From: Bradyrhizobium sp. AZCC 1610
GTDB lineage: Bacteria > Pseudomonadota > Alphaproteobacteria > Rhizobiales > Xanthobacteraceae
Assembly: GCF_036924515.1 (NCBI RefSeq)
Contig: NZ_JAZHRR010000001.1
Span: 1,521,001-1,585,000 of the forward strand
Length of the DNA: 64,000 nt
Direction of reading: 5' to 3'
Shown here: one piece after another, positions 63,126-64,000 of the stretch
How the letters are laid out: each line of letters starts with the position of its first letter
Numbering within the stretch: the stretch's first letter is position 1
Notes under the pieces: generated by a model
Seen by the model: the letters and a program-made list of their open reading frames with translations, nothing else
Database searches by the model: none
What the model was told of the DNA's origin: nothing
Position numbers and translations under genes: made by a program

Positions 63126-64000
63126 ATGGACAATCTTTCAGGGTATGTGCGACGGCCGTTTCCATTCGTGCTGCGCTATCTGCGCCGGCGCCGCGCGGCC
63201 CACGTGGTCATCGTGTCTGCCGTCGTTGCAGCGGTTGCCTGCTCGGTGGGCACGCAATACGGCGTGAAGAATCTGGTCGACAGCCTGACGGCCGGTGCGT
63301 CGCACGCGAGCAGCGTATGGCTGGCATTCGCTTTTCTCATGTCGCTGATCGCGGCGGATAATCTGCTGTGGCGGGTGGCAAGCTGGACGGCGAGCTTCAC
63401 CTTCGTCGGCGTCACCGGCGATCTCCGCCGCGATATGTTCCGCCATCTGACCGGTCACGCCCCCAGCTATTTCTCCGACCGGCTGCCGGGCATGCTGACC
63501 AGCCGCATCACCGCGACTTCCAACGCGGTGTTCACCGTTGAAAACATGTTTGTCTGGAACGTGTTGCCGCCGTGCATCGCGACCGTCTCGGCTATACTCC
63601 TGATAGGGACCGTCAGCCTGGCGATGTCCGCGGGGCTGATCGTCATCGCGGGTATCATGCTGATGGCGATGTTCCACCTCGCCGCGGCGGGCAAGCCGCT
63701 GCACGACGATTTTGCCGACAAGGCGGCTGCGGTGGACGGCGAGATGGTCGACGTTATCAGCAACCTGCCGCTGGTCCGCGCATTCTGCGGCCTCAGCTAC
63801 GAACACGACCGCTTCGACGCCACCGTCGAGCGGGAACTCGACGCCCGTGGACGCAGCCTGCGCTATCTTGAGAAGCTGCGGCTTCTTCACGCTGTCGTGA
63901 CAATCCTGCTGACGATCGCGCTGCTGGCGTGGGTCATTACGCTCTGGCAGCGGGGCGGGGCGACTACTGGCGACGTCGTGCTGGTCTGCACGCTCGGGCT
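63126..64000 (+). CDS. ABC exporter, transmembrane domain (3' end beyond window)
   Basis: An open frame from ATG 63126 to the window edge, about 291 residues so far, without a stop. YLRRRRAAHVVIVSAVVAAVACSVGTQYGVKNLVDSL and later FRHLTGHAPSYFSDRLPGMLTSRITATSNAV are typical of type I ABC exporter membrane domains (63165-63535), as is DVISNLPLVRAFCGLSYEHDRF. The ATPase domain would follow outside the window. It is likely a lipid, peptide or drug exporter; the substrate is unknown. Confidence 0.85.
   Translation, partial: MDNLSGYVRRPFPFVLRYLRRRRAAHVVIVSAVVAAVACSVGTQYGVKNLVDSLTAGASHASSVWLAFAFLMSLIAADNLLWRVASWTASFTFVGVTGDLRRDMFRHLTGHAPSYFSDRLPGMLTSRITATSNAVFTVENMFVWNVLPPCIATVSAILLIGTVSLAMSAGLIVIAGIMLMAMFHLAAAGKPLHDDFADKAAAVDGEMVDVISNLPLVRAFCGLSYEHDRFDATVERELDARGRSLRYLEKLRLLHAVVTILLTIALLAWVITLWQRGGATTGDVVLVCTLG

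Noticed and set aside
1..64000. CRISPR arrays, tRNA or rRNA genes, prophage
   Set aside because: No regularly spaced short repeats, no tRNA cloverleaf or rRNA sequence and no phage structural genes were recognised by eye; a tRNA search program would be needed to be certain.

Overview
The window reads as high-GC alphaproteobacterial chromosome, most likely Bradyrhizobium or a close Nitrobacteraceae relative. This is inferred from the GC-rich coding bias, the catabolic and ABC/TRAP-transporter-rich gene content, the many long palindromic intergenic repeats typical of that group, and an IS110 transposase of the type common there. No rRNA, tRNA, CRISPR array or phage genes were recognised. About 47 protein genes are called.

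Layout. 1-9.3 kb: end of an NTF2/SnoaL-fold protein, a GntR repressor with a perfect 19-bp palindrome at its start, a NitT/TauT-type ABC importer (ATPase, permease, binding protein), an amidohydrolase and a 1106-residue single-chain biotin-dependent carboxylase. 9.3-11.9 kb: repeats and an IS110 element that appears to split a REP-like palindrome. 11.9-16.8 kb: a Baeyer-Villiger monooxygenase divergent from a GMC oxidoreductase with its small subunit, then an HtrA-like protease. 16.9-24.5 kb (minus strand): 2Fe-2S and molybdopterin/tri-heme subunits of a nicotinate-dehydrogenase-like enzyme, then pncB, metY and an alpha/beta hydrolase. 24.7-33.0 kb (plus strand): 6-hydroxynicotinate reductase, UPF0280, DUF1185, a five-domain branched-chain-amino-acid-type ABC importer and a MarR regulator. 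33-40 kb: membrane protein, SBP56 protein, TetR with two crotonases, DUF4399, and a cyclase-FGE fusion. 40.1-42.4 kb: enamidase (frameshifted) with a 54-residue downstream gene, divergent from a ferredoxin-NADP reductase. 42.4-48.8 kb: an eight-gene minus-strand run combining a molybdenum hydroxylase with soxE/F/X/Y/Z/A-type genes. 48.9-58.9 kb: orphan TRAP binding protein, MFS transporter and MFS remnant, an iron-type ABC importer, DUF1772, and an ABC ATPase-DHDPS-GNAT run. 58.9-59.6 kb: two truncated genes meeting at a deletion-like junction. 59.6-64 kb: alkyl sulfatase, glycosyltransferase and the start of an ABC exporter.

The most coherent system is a reductive nicotinate-degradation regulon: nicotinate dehydrogenase (nicotinate to 6-hydroxynicotinate), 6-hydroxynicotinate reductase (to 1,4,5,6-tetrahydro-6-oxonicotinate), and enamidase (ring opening to 2-formylglutarate and ammonia). 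It also has a ferredoxin reductase that could feed the reductase, an importer and a MarR regulator. The three parts lie at 20.4-24.5, 24.7-33.0 and 40.1-42.4 kb. They are tied together by four copies of one inverted repeat (consensus about TTYGT-N2-ACRAA), found only at their promoters. The first three enzymes are known from Eubacterium barkeri and were noted in some Proteobacteria. The shared operator, the UPF0280 and DUF1185 partners, the small coupled gene and the broken enamidase are what deserve attention here.
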